A stretch of DNA of 64,000 nucleotides from positions 54,551-118,550 of the forward strand of contig PAVO01000026.1 in NCBI GenBank assembly GCA_002713215.1, read 5' to 3'. The stretch's first letter is position 1; every line of letters begins with the position of its first letter. This DNA comes from Crocinitomicaceae bacterium (GTDB lineage Bacteria > Bacteroidota > Bacteroidia > Flavobacteriales_G > Salibacteraceae). The notes beneath the pieces are model-generated. The model was not told where the DNA came from. It saw only the letters and a list, made by a program, of their open reading frames with translations, and did not search any database. Below, piece by piece: positions 52,642-60,342 of the stretch. The translations under genes and the position numbers were made by a program.

Positions 52642-53679
52642 ATGAAAGCTATTTTATCTTCAACCGGATTTTTTTCCTTGTCTATTATGACCCTGGGAGG
52701 TTTGTTTAAAATTCAACATTACCCGGGAGCAAGTTTAATGTTGATTGTTGGAACTATGATCTTCGTATTTGCCTTCCTTCCCACCTATTTTATTCACCGC
52801 ATTAAAACAAAAGGAAACCAACTTGAAGTGTTTGAGGCTCTGGGGTATATAGTATCCGTAGCATTAATTGCGTTGGGTATCCTTTTTAGAGTTCAGCATT
52901 ATCCAGGTTCATCCATCATGCTAATACTGGGAATGTGCCTGTTCATTATGCTGTTTATTCCCTTGTACGCCCTTCGATTCTTTCAGGAGAAAAAACAACG
53001 AAATTCTCAAAACATATTAGTAGGTATGACGATGATCGCACTTACGATCATGTTTATGGCTCACAACTTAAGTAAGGAAACTCTTTCGAGCTATGTGGTA
53101 AATGAAGAAAAAATAGCCACTAACAATGAGGCTATCCGTAAGGCCAATGAAGGTCTGTACCGCCTGGCTTCTGCGTCCAAACCTGAAACCCAATTGGAAA
53201 GAATAAAGCAAATTAAACATTTGTCTTCCAAGATTGACAAATTGCTGGAGAGCTATAAAATCTACCTACTTGAGGAAATTGAAGGCAATTGGGATGAAAA
53301 AAATAGCTATACCGAAGGTAAGAAGGTAGAACTTAAACATTCTTCCTTTGCAGACCATAGGACTGCGCCTACCGCTATTTTAATAGGATTTTCATCAGCG
53401 AGCCCCAGAGATGATGAGTGGTCTGCCATTCAATTAAAAAGAGAGCTAATCCAACACCGGGAAAGGTTGGTAGAATTGGCTCAATCCGAAGAACTGAAAT
53501 TGCAACTTGAGGAAATGCTTTCTTACCAGGAGGTAAGGCAATATGGTTATCTGGAATCCTGGGAAATTGGTTATTTCTATCACATGCCGCTGGCCAGTGT
53601 TATACATACCCTTTCAGTATTACAAAATGCAACCTTAACCGCTGAATCACTGGTATTGAGTGAATCGATAGGAAACTAA
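52642..53679 (+). CDS. GldL-GldM fusion: two GldL-like membrane hairpins joined to a GldM-like N-terminal region
   Basis: 345 residues. Residues 1-55 and 64-113 are two tandem membrane hairpins, each carrying the GldL signature: GGLFKIQHYPGASLML (19-34) and GILFRVQHYPGSSIML (79-94). A fifth helix (about 123-141) leads into NLSKETLSSYVVNEEKIATN (142-161), which matches GldM's NMSKEVLS start; the rest resembles GldM's first periplasmic domain (LERIKQIKHLSSKIDKLLES, SWEIGYFYHMPLASVIHTLS, LQNATLTAESLVLSESI). GldL and GldM are separate proteins that form the proton-driven rotary motor of T9SS and gliding. Here both halves are one chain. The second helix of each hairpin lacks the GldL membrane glutamate. 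No other gld or spr gene is near. The fusion call is my own motif comparison from memory. Confidence 0.75.
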   Translation: MKAILSSTGFFSLSIMTLGGLFKIQHYPGASLMLIVGTMIFVFAFLPTYFIHRIKTKGNQLEVFEALGYIVSVALIALGILFRVQHYPGSSIMLILGMCLFIMLFIPLYALRFFQEKKQRNSQNILVGMTMIALTIMFMAHNLSKETLSSYVVNEEKIATNNEAIRKANEGLYRLASASKPETQLERIKQIKHLSSKIDKLLESYKIYLLEEIEGNWDEKNSYTEGKKVELKHSSFADHRTAPTAILIGFSSASPRDDEWSAIQLKRELIQHRERLVELAQSEELKLQLEEMLSYQEVRQYGYLESWEIGYFYHMPLASVIHTLSVLQNATLTAESLVLSESIGN

Positions 53680-53702
53680 TCGAAACCAGGGAAAGACAGT
53701 AG

Positions 53703-53750
53703 GAAGACACCAACAAGATTATTGAGTTCCTGAAAAAGAAGAAAAACCAC
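53703..53750 (+). pseudogene. Remnant of CI-like coiled-coil tail
   Basis: In one frame these 48 bp encode EDTNKIIEFLKKKKNH, closely paralleling RDKEKIIKLLEKKK, the end of the protein at 51511-51882; the DNA matches too (AAGATTATTGAGTTCCTGAA against AAGATTATTAAGCTTCTTGA). It follows the fusion gene by 23 bp. It suggests a decayed second repressor gene. Confidence 0.4.
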
Positions 53751-53794
53751 TATTTGCACCCAGCTATAACCTATCCCTTATTAGCCCACCGATA

Positions 53795-55513
53795 CTAATG
53801 GCCAATAACCAATTTGTCTTGCACCATGGAGTTTCCGTTACTTATGGAGATAATGTACAATCCGGCTGGTACTTTTAAATCAATATTTACAAGTTGCTGA
53901 ACGACATTTGTTCGTTCATATACGAGTTGACCATTTGAGTTATGAATTCGAACTGTGGAGTGCTTCAAATTACCCAGATCAAGGTTTAGTCGTTTTCCTT
54001 TCATCAAAGGGTTTGGAAATATTTTCACCGAATTTAAAAGCTCATTATTAATCGGTTGGCGAATGGATGTTGTTGGTTGCTTCATGTTTAAAACATAAAT
54101 ATCAGCCCCCCCTTGCGACGTTAAATTAAGAACTTCGGTACTTGGGTCAAAATCAACCGTTTTATTATATCCTCCGGTAGCATATATATTTCCATTAGCA
54201 TCACTGATAATTGACAAGCCATAGTCTTCACCCTCAGCACCGATAGAAGTTGCCCACAAAAAAGATCCGCTTGAATCCATTTTATGAATAAAGATATCCT
54301 TCCCTCCATTTGAAGTCAGATCGAAAGTTTCCGTACCGGGATTAAAATCCCCAGCACCACTAAAATGACCAATTGAGTATACGTTTCCATGCGAATCGTT
54401 AACAACACCATAACTTACCGCACCTGATGCCCCTCCGAAAGACCTCGCCCACAAAAAATCACCGCTACTGGATAATTTTTGAATGAACGCATTGTATATC
54501 CCGTTTACAGAATTCAAATTATAACTCATGGAATTTGGGTTGAAATCTACAGTACCACTGTAGTGCCCTGTTATATAAATGCCACCTACACCATCAGCAT
54601 TAACATTCAATGCCTGTTCGTAAGCCGAACCCCCAGTGGATTTCGCCCATTGAAAATCACCATTTGCATCAAGCTTTTGCACATAGAAATCACTACTACC
54701 ATTTGAAGTAAGATTAAAAATCTGTGCCCCGGGATCGAAGTCTGCCGTTCCGGCGAAATTACCAGCTACATATATTCCACCATCCATACCGTCATACTCA
54801 ATAGAAAAAGCGTTTACCTCCGATGATCCGGCAATCGATTTTGCCCAAATAAAGTTCCCATTCTTATCCAGTTTTTGTACAAATACATCATTGCCAGTAC
54901 CCGTTGAGGTTAGATTAAAAACTGCTGTACCGGGATCAAAATCAACGGTACCATTAAAAAAACCGGTTGAATAAACATTAGCTGAGGCATCCGCTTTAAC
55001 TGAAAAACCCTCGTCCCCGGCTAAGCCACCTACAGATTTTGCCCAAACAAAATCGCCACTTTTATCAAGTTTTACCACAAAATGATCGTAACCACCACCA
55101 GATATCAAATTAAAGACCGCTAAACCAGGGTCAAAATCCGCAGTCCCTTCAAAAGCTCCTGCCACATATACGTTTCCCTGATCATCAACTTCTATAGAGG
55201 AACTACTTACATCCTTGGTTCCACTTAAATGCTTCGCCCAAATCAGGTTTCCCTGAGAATCCAACTTCTGAATATAAGAATCGCCGGAACCGGCAGAAGT
55301 AAAACTGAGATTAGCCGAACCCGGATCAAAATCAACTACAGCTCCAAAATAACCGGTTATATAGACGTTACCAGAACCATCCGTTGTTATTTCCTGACCG
55401 CGATCATCATTGAAAGAACCCCCAAAAGATTTTGCCCATGAAAATTGTGGGACTTGTCCAAATAGTGAAGAAATAGAAAGACTTAGAAATGTGCAGAATA
55501 TTATTTTTCTCAT
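53795..55513 (-). CDS. SBBP-repeat beta-propeller protein with T9SS sorting domain
   Basis: 572 residues, signal peptide to about 19. About eight SBBP units of some 55 residues follow, each with FxWAKSxGG, then a VYxTGxFxGTVDFDPG core and a D-rich turn (examples: NVYITGYFGAVVDFDPG, VYVAGAFEGTADFDPG, IYATGGYNKTVDFDPS). The Asp-Phe-Asp-Pro-Gly loop is very regular and could bind calcium. The C-terminus is a T9SS type A domain (VKIFPNPLMKGKRLNLD, VPAGLYIISISNG). It is a surface or released propeller; ligand unknown. It is convergent with the fusion gene 115 bp away. Confidence 0.85.
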   Translation of the reverse strand: MRKIIFCTFLSLSISSLFGQVPQFSWAKSFGGSFNDDRGQEITTDGSGNVYITGYFGAVVDFDPGSANLSFTSAGSGDSYIQKLDSQGNLIWAKHLSGTKDVSSSSIEVDDQGNVYVAGAFEGTADFDPGLAVFNLISGGGYDHFVVKLDKSGDFVWAKSVGGLAGDEGFSVKADASANVYSTGFFNGTVDFDPGTAVFNLTSTGTGNDVFVQKLDKNGNFIWAKSIAGSSEVNAFSIEYDGMDGGIYVAGNFAGTADFDPGAQIFNLTSNGSSDFYVQKLDANGDFQWAKSTGGSAYEQALNVNADGVGGIYITGHYSGTVDFNPNSMSYNLNSVNGIYNAFIQKLSSSGDFLWARSFGGASGAVSYGVVNDSHGNVYSIGHFSGAGDFNPGTETFDLTSNGGKDIFIHKMDSSGSFLWATSIGAEGEDYGLSIISDANGNIYATGGYNKTVDFDPSTEVLNLTSQGGADIYVLNMKQPTTSIRQPINNELLNSVKIFPNPLMKGKRLNLDLGNLKHSTVRIHNSNGQLVYERTNVVQQLVNIDLKVPAGLYIISISNGNSMVQDKLVIGH

Positions 55514-55892
55514 AACTTTTTTATGTAAGATTTAACCGGATAATTATTTACCTGGCCCGCTGAAACCCATGTCACAAATTCAATCCAGGTTTAGTCGTCT
55601 TAAAGCAACCTCACCCACGATTTTCCTACGCTTAAATCGATTCCAATAAAGTTAATTCCTGTAATACTGTGCGGTCCAAATGTAGGCTGGACGTTTCAAA
55701 ATCTTTATTTCATTTTGGGTTATATGGTTACCGGTATTTGCTGATTAATTAATGGCTTCCTTCACTAGATGAGTGGTCTGTCATTTAATCAAAAAAGAAC
55801 TAATTCCAGCACTAAGCCCGCAACTAGCATGTACAACAACATCATGGAGCTTTTTTGGAAAGAAGAAAAAAAAACTAATTATCTGTTCTCAA
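55514..55892. other. 379-bp gene-free stretch with gene remnant
   Basis: No convincing gene, promoter or terminator is seen. The open frame from 55769 reads across the end of the next gene and is not believable. The one structured item is a 45-bp copy of fusion-gene sequence (55768-55812). Confidence 0.6.
55768..55812 (+). pseudogene. Decayed 45-bp copy of GldL-GldM fusion coding sequence
   Basis: GATGAGTGGTCTGTCATTTA is the start of a segment matching 53413-53457 of the fusion gene, which reads GATGAGTGGTCTGCCATTCA and encodes DEWSAIQLKRELIQH. About 37 of 45 bases agree when one-base gaps are allowed, and stops interrupt the frame here. It is best read as the scar of a second copy. Chance cannot be excluded at this length. 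Confidence 0.45.
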
Positions 55893-56297
55893 TTATTCAT
55901 CTGCCTTTGAATCAGCATTACTTTCCTCTTGATGCTTTAGGAATATTTTTTCCTGACTCATTCCCCTAAACAGGGTAAATCCACCATAAAGCAGTACTAT
56001 GATGGTAAGTATTCCAATACCTAAGAAAATAATCATAAGCACTCCAACCAAAACGACAGACAACCCTAGTATTTTATTGAATTTGTAGTCCATACCAACC
56101 CCAGTTCTACCGTCCCCGGCAGCTGCCATTTTCATTTCAAATTGGCGATTTACTTCAACCTTGTCTTTATTAAAATCTTGGCAATCATCTTCAAAAGCAG
56201 CGAACTCATCTGTTAAACCGCATAGCAGCCCTTTTTGAAGGTTTAGTTTTCTATTCGTGCAAATTCTACAAGATTTAAGTCGCTCTTCTCGGGTCAT
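55893..56297 (-). CDS. Conserved hypothetical membrane protein with Cys-rich N-terminus
   Basis: 134 residues. The N-terminus CRICTNRKLNLQKGLLCGL near 10 and a later DDCQDF form a four-cysteine group suited to zinc binding. Two membrane helices (ILGLSVVLVGVLMIIFLG and GILTIIVLLYGGFTLFRG) follow, with an acidic tail. Similar CxxC-plus-helix proteins are common in Bacteroidota but their role is unknown. Confidence 0.7.
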   Translation of the reverse strand: MTREERLKSCRICTNRKLNLQKGLLCGLTDEFAAFEDDCQDFNKDKVEVNRQFEMKMAAAGDGRTGVGMDYKFNKILGLSVVLVGVLMIIFLGIGILTIIVLLYGGFTLFRGMSQEKIFLKHQEESNADSKADE

Positions 56298-56382
56298 GGC
56301 TATAAAATTAATTTATTATCCGTAACCTAATTTCTTAATCAGAATAACCAACAGATGAAATAGAAGTACATAAAACCTTATC

Positions 56383-56991
56383 CTATTTTTCGCCTGGTTT
56401 CAAATTTGGTGCTGGTGCTGAGGGAAGAGATGGGTTTGAGCTACTTACTCCAAACGAATTCAAAAACCGAAATATGGATGTGTTAAAATCCTTTTGGGCC
56501 AGTGTAATGACCTGAAGCATATACAGCTTCTCATTTACCATATATATTCTCAGTCGTATTACCGCTAGCCCCTCCTTAAAATCAATCTTCACTTCTCTTC
56601 CGGGAAAACCATTCAAATCAATAATCTGCTCTGACATTAAGCGCCCATGAACATTATAAACCATGGTGTTTATCAACTTCTTGAAATACTCCCCCTGTTC
56701 TTCTTTCGATGCATTTAGCAACTTAGACGGTAAGTCGGAATAGTTTAGGGAGTATATTAAGTTTTCTGCATTTTCGTCAGCTGAGGTGTTGAGCGAGAAT
56801 ATTTTCACCTCCAATTCACCACCATTGGTTCCTAGTATTCTTATAGATGAATCAGGCTTTGCTGGAAATTGTATTTTAAAACCGGGATCGACCGATTTCA
56901 GTAAATACCAGCCATTCGGGCTTACTAATCCCATGGTTAAAAAAGCGGCCAGCGCCAGCAACGGGTAGAAGATCTTTCCTCCAATTATCAT
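56383..56991 (-). CDS. Hypothetical secreted or membrane-anchored protein
   Basis: 202 residues from ATG 56991. An N-terminal hydrophobic segment (IFYPLLALAAFLTMGLV) serves as signal or anchor. The rest has one alpha/beta domain: FKIQFPAKPDSSIRILGTNG, NLIYSLNYSDLPSKLL, IIDLNGFPGREVKIDF and RIYMVNEKLYMLQVI, followed by a Pro-rich C-terminus (PSLPSAPAPNLKPGEK). It resembles PsbP-like or stress-related periplasmic proteins in outline; no family is certain. Confidence 0.55.
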   Translation of the reverse strand: MIIGGKIFYPLLALAAFLTMGLVSPNGWYLLKSVDPGFKIQFPAKPDSSIRILGTNGGELEVKIFSLNTSADENAENLIYSLNYSDLPSKLLNASKEEQGEYFKKLINTMVYNVHGRLMSEQIIDLNGFPGREVKIDFKEGLAVIRLRIYMVNEKLYMLQVITLAQKDFNTSIFRFLNSFGVSSSNPSLPSAPAPNLKPGEK

Positions 56992-57203
56992 TAACAAGAT
57001 CGTTTAACGTAAACTATCAAGTTTAGTTAGAACTTTTGAGTTTTATAATGAGGGGAAACCCGCATTTCGCCCAAATGCAATACTAGTCGAGGTGTGTTAT
57101 ACCGGCATTTGAGGCCAATCACACCTATACACCATTCATCCTAAATATATCCCATTCTTAAAATATATAGTACTTTGTTTTGCATAGTACCTGTTTTTGG
57201 ATA

Positions 57204-57211
57204 TATCTTTG
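57204..57211 (+). promoter_or_regulatory. TATCTTTG promoter box of DUF4252 operon
   Basis: TAnnTTTG match 17 nt upstream of ATG 57229; it likely drives the DUF4252, PadR and PspC genes together. Confidence 0.55.
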
Positions 57212-57228
57212 TTTCGCAAAACAATGAA

Positions 57229-57681
57229 ATGAAAACTTTATTTACATTAATTCTCGCAACATGTATCAGCTTCTCTGCCAGCGCAGGAGGCGAAGCAAAA
57301 AAAATTCACCAGAAGTATTCCAGTAAAGATGGCGTGGTCTCCATGAGTCTTTCAAAGGAAATTATGGACGCTTTCGACGTCGACTTTGATTGGAAGGAAA
57401 CCATGAAAAACTTCAAAGGCGATTTTTCAAGTGTACAAGTGCTTATAGTGGATAACAACAACGAAATCAAAAACTCTTCGGATGATATATTGAAACAACT
57501 CAAGCTAATGGGATACAAACTCATTGACATGGAAGATTCTGATGAAGATGTAGTTGTATTCACAGACAAAAAGAAAAAGAAATTTAATGAAATCCATATG
57601 CTGTCCAGAGGGAAGGAAGGGGCAGTATTAATCTCGATTTACGGATCATTTGTAATCTCGAACAAAGCAAATCTTCAATGA
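57229..57681 (+). CDS. DUF4252 domain-containing protein
   Basis: 150 residues from ATG 57229, with a signal peptide to about 19 (SFSASAGGE). The mature part matches DUF4252: VVSMSLSKEIMDAFDVDFDW, FSSVQVLIVDNNNEI and VVFTDKKKKKFNEIHML, ending SIYGSFVISN. Function unknown; homologues are secreted. It overlaps the PadR gene by 4 bp and so is coupled to it. Confidence 0.85.
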   Translation: MKTLFTLILATCISFSASAGGEAKKIHQKYSSKDGVVSMSLSKEIMDAFDVDFDWKETMKNFKGDFSSVQVLIVDNNNEIKNSSDDILKQLKLMGYKLIDMEDSDEDVVVFTDKKKKKFNEIHMLSRGKEGAVLISIYGSFVISNKANLQ

Positions 57682-58007
57682 ACATTGAAAACGTAAAAGC
57701 GCAAATGCGCAAAGGAATTTTAGAATTGTGTATTCTAAGTATTCTGGACAAGGGCGAAGCCTATCCTTCTGATATATTAAAAGAATTGAAGGAGTCGAAA
57801 CTAATCGTTGTAGAAGGAACCCTCTATCCTCTTCTCAACAGGCTTAAAAACTCAGGACTACTGACCTACCGATGGGAAGAAAGTACGTCCGGTCCACCCA
57901 GAAAATACTACCAGGCAACCGAACTCGGCAAAAGCTTTGCAAGCGAAATGGAAAATACCTGGGACAACCTTCACGAAGCCGTACAAAAAATTAGAAAAAA
58001 GAAATAA
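57678..58007 (+). CDS. PadR-family transcriptional regulator
   Basis: 109 residues. A winged HTH of the PadR family: MRKGILELCILSILDKGEAYPSDI, VVEGTLYPLLNRLKNSGL and SGPPRKYYQATELGKSF. PadR proteins are ligand- or stress-responsive repressors. It sits between DUF4252 and PspC genes, 19 bp from PspC, and probably regulates the operon as the repressor of an envelope stress response. Confidence 0.93.
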   Translation: MNIENVKAQMRKGILELCILSILDKGEAYPSDILKELKESKLIVVEGTLYPLLNRLKNSGLLTYRWEESTSGPPRKYYQATELGKSFASEMENTWDNLHEAVQKIRKKK

Positions 58008-58026
58008 GGAATAACACCCAAAGACG

Positions 58027-60165
58027 ATGAATAAAACAGTTACAATAAACATTAGCGGTCTTATCTTCAACATTGACGAAGAAGCATACAGCAAGCTCCA
58101 AAAATACCTTGCTACCATTGAGAGTTATTTCAAAAACGCGGAAGGCGGTAATGAAATCATGACCGATATTGAAGGGCGTATTGCTGAAATGTTTTCAGAA
58201 CGAATTTCGGATCGAAAAGAGGTTGTTTCTATGACCGATGTGGACGCAATGATTGCCACCATGGGTCAACCTGAAGACTTTGTTGATGAAGAAACAAAGG
58301 AAGAAAATGCCCGCAATTCTGAAAAAGAAAACACAACTTCAGAAGAAGAAACTGAGTCTCAGGAAACGAGAGAAACCCAATACAACAATTATGATCGTGG
58401 AAGTCGAAGGTTTTACCGAGACCCGGATGGAAGAATTGTTGGAGGGGTGTGTTCTGGTATAGGTTACTATTTCGGTATCGATCCGGTAATTATTCGCCTG
58501 CTATTTGTGATAGCAGTGGTTTTAGGCTTTTCAGGGATTATCGTTTATATCCTTTTCTGGATCATTACACCCAAAGCCATAACCAGGGCCGAAAAACTGC
58601 AGATGAAGGGCCGAAAGGTAAACATTGAGAACATCAAACAAACCGTAAAAGATGAAGCCAACGAAGTAAAAAAAAATTTCAAGAATTTTGAAGGACAAGT
58701 AGAACAGTACGTCCAGACAGATACCGGACGTCGGATTGAAAATTTCTTCCACTCCTTCTTTTCCTTTATAGGTAATATTCTTGTCAATGTCATACGGTTT
58801 CTTGGCAAATTTCTGGGCCTCATTCTCATACTTGTAAGTGGATTTTTTCTCTTTTTTCTTTCCTTGTCAATAGTTGGTATTGCATCATGGGACGGTCCAT
58901 TTATGTTTGGATCTAATGGGTTTTCCCTAAGTGGTGCTGAAGTTAGCAACCTAATATTTACAAACGACTGGGCGGGTTATTTCTTCTCATTTGGATCTGC
59001 GTTATTCTTTGGAATCCCGCTCGTCTTTCTACTAATTGTTGGTTTTAAAATCCTGGTTGGTATCAAAAGCAACAATCGATACCTGGGATGGGGCCTTGGA
59101 GGTTTGTGGTTTCTTGGAATTATTCTGCTGGTTATAGGTAGTTCAAGTATTGCACGTGATTTTACCAAGGTAGAACGAAGCACCCGAACCGTTGCTCTTC
59201 CTCCCACTTTTGCCGACACGGTTAATGTATCTGTCAACCTCGATCAAATACCGTTGAATGCATTTCCAACGTCTCCCGATGATTTTCTGAACCTTATGAA
59301 AATTGACGACAAGGCTATGTATTTCAGTAACGTTAAACTTAATGTAACGGAAAGTCAATCGGATTCAATACTTGTAAGTGTAGAACAGAAGAGTAGAGCA
59401 GGAAGCATTAAAGAGGCTTTAATTAATGCCGAAAAAATTGGATACTCCTACTCCATTGATGGCAACGAAATTATTTTTGATCCCTACTTTACCATTCCAA
59501 TTACAGATCAATACCGTTACCAGGAAGTATTCCTGAATATTTCGATTCCTATTGGTAAAACCGTGTATCTGGGCAACGATTGTGAGTGGATCATTTATGA
59601 CATTAAAAATGTTTCGAATACCTACGATCGCAACATGGCTGGAAATTATTGGACCATGACCGAAAACGGACTTCAATGTTTGCATTGCAACTTCGAGTGT
59701 TATAAATGTCCAAGTTCCAACAGTACTCAAGATCTGAATTCCATGAGCGTAAGAGAATTAAAAACCAAACTCTATGAAACGGCAAACAGGATAGAACTTG
59801 AACGCCTTGAGTTTGAAAAAAGGATGAACAAAAAACGAGTTCTTTTTGAGAAGCAGATCATCAGGATGGAGAAAAAAATTAAGAATACAAGTAACGAAAC
59901 CAAACTACTGGAATACAAATTGAAGTTGGAAGAGCTGGAATCGAACATGAAAATTGAATTGAAAAAGGCACAGTTGGAATTTGACAGTCAACTAAGGGAT
60001 TTTGAAGTAATGATGCAAGAAATTGAAGAAACCATAGAAAGGAACTATCCGGAAGAAAAAGAAGAGAAAAAAACCAGTCATTGGGACGAAGGTGAATCTG
60101 ATGCTTCCACTTCATCAGTGTTAACTCGTCTTTCATTTCCTTCACCCTTTAGAATTTTATCCTAA
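58027..60165 (+). CDS. PspC-domain membrane protein with coiled-coil C-terminus
   Basis: 712 residues. N-terminal residues about 1-90 form an alpha/beta domain (ISGLIFNIDEEAYSKLQKYL, MTDIEGRIAEMFSERIS). A low-complexity Glu/Thr linker precedes a PspC domain (about 127-185: RIVGGVCSGIGYYFGIDPVI, LFWIITPKA). Two more membrane blocks and a periplasmic beta domain (about 390-560) follow, then a coiled coil (about 575-670). PspC relatives serve in envelope-stress sensing. It closes the DUF4252-PadR operon and is followed by a terminator. Confidence 0.9.
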   Translation: MNKTVTINISGLIFNIDEEAYSKLQKYLATIESYFKNAEGGNEIMTDIEGRIAEMFSERISDRKEVVSMTDVDAMIATMGQPEDFVDEETKEENARNSEKENTTSEEETESQETRETQYNNYDRGSRRFYRDPDGRIVGGVCSGIGYYFGIDPVIIRLLFVIAVVLGFSGIIVYILFWIITPKAITRAEKLQMKGRKVNIENIKQTVKDEANEVKKNFKNFEGQVEQYVQTDTGRRIENFFHSFFSFIGNILVNVIRFLGKFLGLILILVSGFFLFFLSLSIVGIASWDGPFMFGSNGFSLSGAEVSNLIFTNDWAGYFFSFGSALFFGIPLVFLLIVGFKILVGIKSNNRYLGWGLGGLWFLGIILLVIGSSSIARDFTKVERSTRTVALPPTFADTVNVSVNLDQIPLNAFPTSPDDFLNLMKIDDKAMYFSNVKLNVTESQSDSILVSVEQKSRAGSIKEALINAEKIGYSYSIDGNEIIFDPYFTIPITDQYRYQEVFLNISIPIGKTVYLGNDCEWIIYDIKNVSNTYDRNMAGNYWTMTENGLQCLHCNFECYKCPSSNSTQDLNSMSVRELKTKLYETANRIELERLEFEKRMNKKRVLFEKQIIRMEKKIKNTSNETKLLEYKLKLEELESNMKIELKKAQLEFDSQLRDFEVMMQEIEETIERNYPEEKEEKKTSHWDEGESDASTSSVLTRLSFPSPFRILS

Positions 60166-60201
60166 AAGCGAATTAGATACTATATTCTATAAGGGTTTTT
60201 C

Positions 60202-60244
60202 AAAAAAGCATCAGGACCATCCCTCTGGTTTTGGTGCTTTTTTT
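60202..60244 (+). terminator. Rho-independent terminator after PspC gene
   Basis: AAAAAAGCATCAGGACC pairs with GGTTTTGGTGCTTTTTTT (with G-U pairs) across an eight-base loop, followed by a T run. Confidence 0.8.
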
Positions 60245-60246
60245 CT

Positions 60247-60254
60247 TACTTTTG
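60247..60254 (+). promoter_or_regulatory. TACTTTTG promoter box of E1 dehydrogenase
   Basis: TAnnTTTG match directly after the terminator and 88 nt upstream of ATG 60343. Confidence 0.5.
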
Positions 60255-60342
60255 CGGTCCCCAAAAAATGAAGGCATCCTTCGTTTTTTCAGGCGTATTC
60301 GTTGTTTCAACTTTTGAATACTCCAACTTTAAGAAAACGGTT

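Noticed and set aside
55769..55969. Plus-strand 66-residue protein
   Set aside because: It lies across the end of the Cys-rich membrane protein gene, has no promoter or family, and begins inside the fusion-gene scar.
57306..57569. Antisense frame in the DUF4252 gene
   Set aside because: It shadows a well-supported gene on the other strand.
60268..60342. Upstream start of the E1 dehydrogenase
   Set aside because: The extra 25 residues lack any family match; ATG 60343 begins MAEVTEVVEE and fits the family start better.
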